Assembly (NCBI GenBank): GCA_024362935.1
Contig: JANCRA010000025.1
Span: 11,248,936-11,312,935 of the forward strand
Reading direction: 5' to 3'
Length of the DNA: 64,000 bases
From: Setophaga petechia
Taxonomy: Eukaryota > Chordata > Aves > Passeriformes > Parulidae
The first letter of the stretch is position 1. Each line of letters opens with the position of its first letter. Below, one piece after another: positions 62,601 to 64,000 of the stretch. Both the position numbers and the translations under genes were made by a program. The notes below the pieces were generated by a model, which was given only the letters and a program-made list of their open reading frames with translations, was not told the origin of the DNA and made no database searches.

Positions 62601-63780
62601 ATGATTTTTTTTCTGTTTTGTTCCAAGAGTCAAGAAGTCCCTCCAAGAAGTCTACTCCTTAAAAAAAAGAAGAAAAAAAATCAAGCAAGTTATCAAGCAT
62701 CCGTCAGTGCCATGGCCAGGCATGAACATCCATCAAGACCTCTGAATGTCAGAGTTCCACCACACACAGTATGTTGGGCACAGAGAAACACTGTGTATTT
62801 CCAAGTTTAGGATTGGGAGGCATCTGTTGCCTTCTAAAATATTTTCTCACAATATCCAACACACCGTCCCATTTGCTGTGAGACAAAGATTCTCATCTTA
62901 TGCACATACTTCAAAGATAAAAATCAACACTAACAATTAAGTGATACAGTCTGACCCTTTAAAAGGATTAGAGTTTGAGGAAAGTCAGCAATCTTTGACT
63001 CAATTTCTTTTTTTATGATTGACAGATGCTAAATTAAATTATATAAATGAACAAACAGGCCCATAAATTTTTATATCCATATTTCAATTTAAATAGCACA
63101 AGGACAAGCATTTATCTTCAGCTGAGCTTTCCCACCAGCCTCCAGAATGAAATTTTTTTTTTTTGTTGGGTTTTATGTTTTATGCTCAGATTTTTTTTGA
63201 TAATTATTTGGATCATGCATTTTGCATTTCTGCTGATCCTCAGATGTGAATAGCAAAGTCATATCTAGCTTCTTGATAAAAGTTTACAGGAAACATGGAA
63301 ATGACATATCCTAATACTTAGATTATTCTTTCTTCTTCTCTTTCTTATTATTTCTCTTCATTTTTAGTAATTTATTTAGAATTATAAGCTCTGTTGGAGA
63401 CCTGTGCCTGAGCCTCACCACCCTGTCTCCCCTCTGGTGTCACACTTTGCTGTTCTGCTTGAAGAGCCCTTTAAGGTTAAACATAGCCAGACAAGTTTCA
63501 TCCCAGAAGTTTATGAGGGACAGCACAGTAATGTCACACAAAGGTGATCCAGTGACTTCATTGGGATCAAGTTAGCAGAGACAGAGTAAAGCTCCTGAGA
63601 GTCCTGGGTGACTGCTGCAGTAGGGTGAAGGCCTGGAAGAGCTGGGAAAGGGAACCATGAGGATGGGGAAAAAACCTTACAAACCCAAACCAGAACAAAC
63701 CAACACGCATTTTATAAGGAAAAAGAAAAAAGTTGGAATCCAGCTGTATATTTTAAAAGGGAAAGGTTAGAAAAACATTC
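59609..63780. other. Unique AT-rich non-coding sequence
   Basis: No supported gene or transposon. Small items: a direct repeat of GCTATAAAGACA at about 61554 and 61569, and scattered A and T runs. Open frames are short and random. Confidence 0.5.
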
Positions 63781-64000
63781 AGGGAGAGCGCCCAAAAAGT
63801 TAATTTCCAGCAGCGCTTGAGGCAGCAAAGCCTGGGAAGGCTCCTGGCGCCCTCTGGTGTGAGGCGGCAGCAGGAGTGGAAATTTCCTCTGGAAAACACC
63901 TTTGTCCTAAAGTCCAGGCACATAAAATGACTCTTAAGCGTCCCGATGGGAAGAGGGGCAATTTGATCCCCCAAGAGAAGCGTGGCTGGGGGCGCAGCTT
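63780..64000. promoter_or_regulatory. CpG-enriched right edge, possible start of a CpG island
   Basis: CpG becomes frequent again (CAGCGCTTGAG, GGCGCC, GAGGCGGCAG, AGCGTCCCGATGG, GAAGCGTGG, GGGGCGCAGC) after about 58 kb that is CpG-poor. This may be the shore of a CpG island continuing beyond the window. It contains the CTCF-like motif listed next. Confidence 0.4.
63847..63859 (-). promoter_or_regulatory. CTCF-like binding motif
   Basis: The minus strand reads CACCAGAGGGCGC, agreeing with the CTCF core (CACCAGGGGGCGC-type) at all but one of its strong positions, with a further C after it. CTCF sites bind the insulator/loop-anchoring protein, and position and strand matter for loop formation. 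It lies in the CpG-enriched right edge. Motif-level evidence only. Confidence 0.55.

Noticed and set aside
1..64000. Search for tRNA, rRNA, CRISPR arrays, prophage and operons
   Set aside because: By eye I found no cloverleaf with A/B boxes, no rRNA-like sequence and no prokaryotic gene organisation. The window is vertebrate-type non-coding DNA.

Overview
The window looks like vertebrate nuclear DNA, most likely from a bird and probably a songbird. The overall base composition is AT-leaning with one dense CpG island. There are no bacterial-style operons and no long open frames. The recognisable interspersed repeats are fragments of CR1 LINEs, the main avian retrotransposon, plus solo LTRs whose sequence resembles passerine endogenous-retrovirus LTRs as I remember them. 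I see no primate or rodent repeat types (Alu, B1, L1). The passerine assignment is inference, not a database result.

No complete protein-coding gene can be supported. Nearly all open frames are 60-170 codons, of low-complexity or random composition, and are what AT-rich non-coding DNA produces by chance. The best evidence for a gene is a CpG island at about 3.93-5.10 kb, which is probably a promoter. On its minus strand is an ATG-started open stretch (4142 down to 4051) ending at a good splice-donor sequence, so a minus-strand gene may begin here and leave the window at the left end. A plus-strand donor-like site at 4500/4501 leaves plus-strand or divergent transcription possible. The island is split by a pure 22-unit TTTTC microsatellite.

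Layout: 1-3.9 kb is flank or intron of the putative minus-strand gene, with a GC-rich open block near 1.2-1.4 kb. 3.9-5.1 kb is the CpG island plus microsatellite. 5.1-12.0 kb is AT-rich non-coding. 12.05-12.69 kb is a solo LTR. 12.7-19.1 kb is non-coding. 19.13-19.74 kb is a distinctive, non-repetitive, CNE-like block. 22.3-23.6 kb is a repeat cluster (old CR1 tail, short LTR inside a small tandem repeat, CR1 endonuclease-region fragment). 23.6-35.9 kb is mostly unique non-coding DNA with small tandem duplications. 35.93-36.54 kb is a second solo LTR of a different family. 38.39-38.64 kb is a CR1 3' end. 39.59-39.87 kb is a second copy of the short LTR from 22.4 kb. 39.9-63.7 kb is mostly unique non-coding DNA with CR1 remnants near 47.3 and 59.6 kb and several short unclassified repeat pairs. 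The last about 200 bases become CpG-richer and carry a strong CTCF-like motif, suggesting the edge of another promoter or insulator just beyond the window.

Nothing seen amounts to a new multi-gene system. The observations most worth checking are the CpG-island/minus-strand exon, the CNE-like block at 19.1-19.7 kb, the paired short LTRs, the unclassified dispersed repeat pairs, three perfect short inverted repeats, and the CTCF-like site at the right end.
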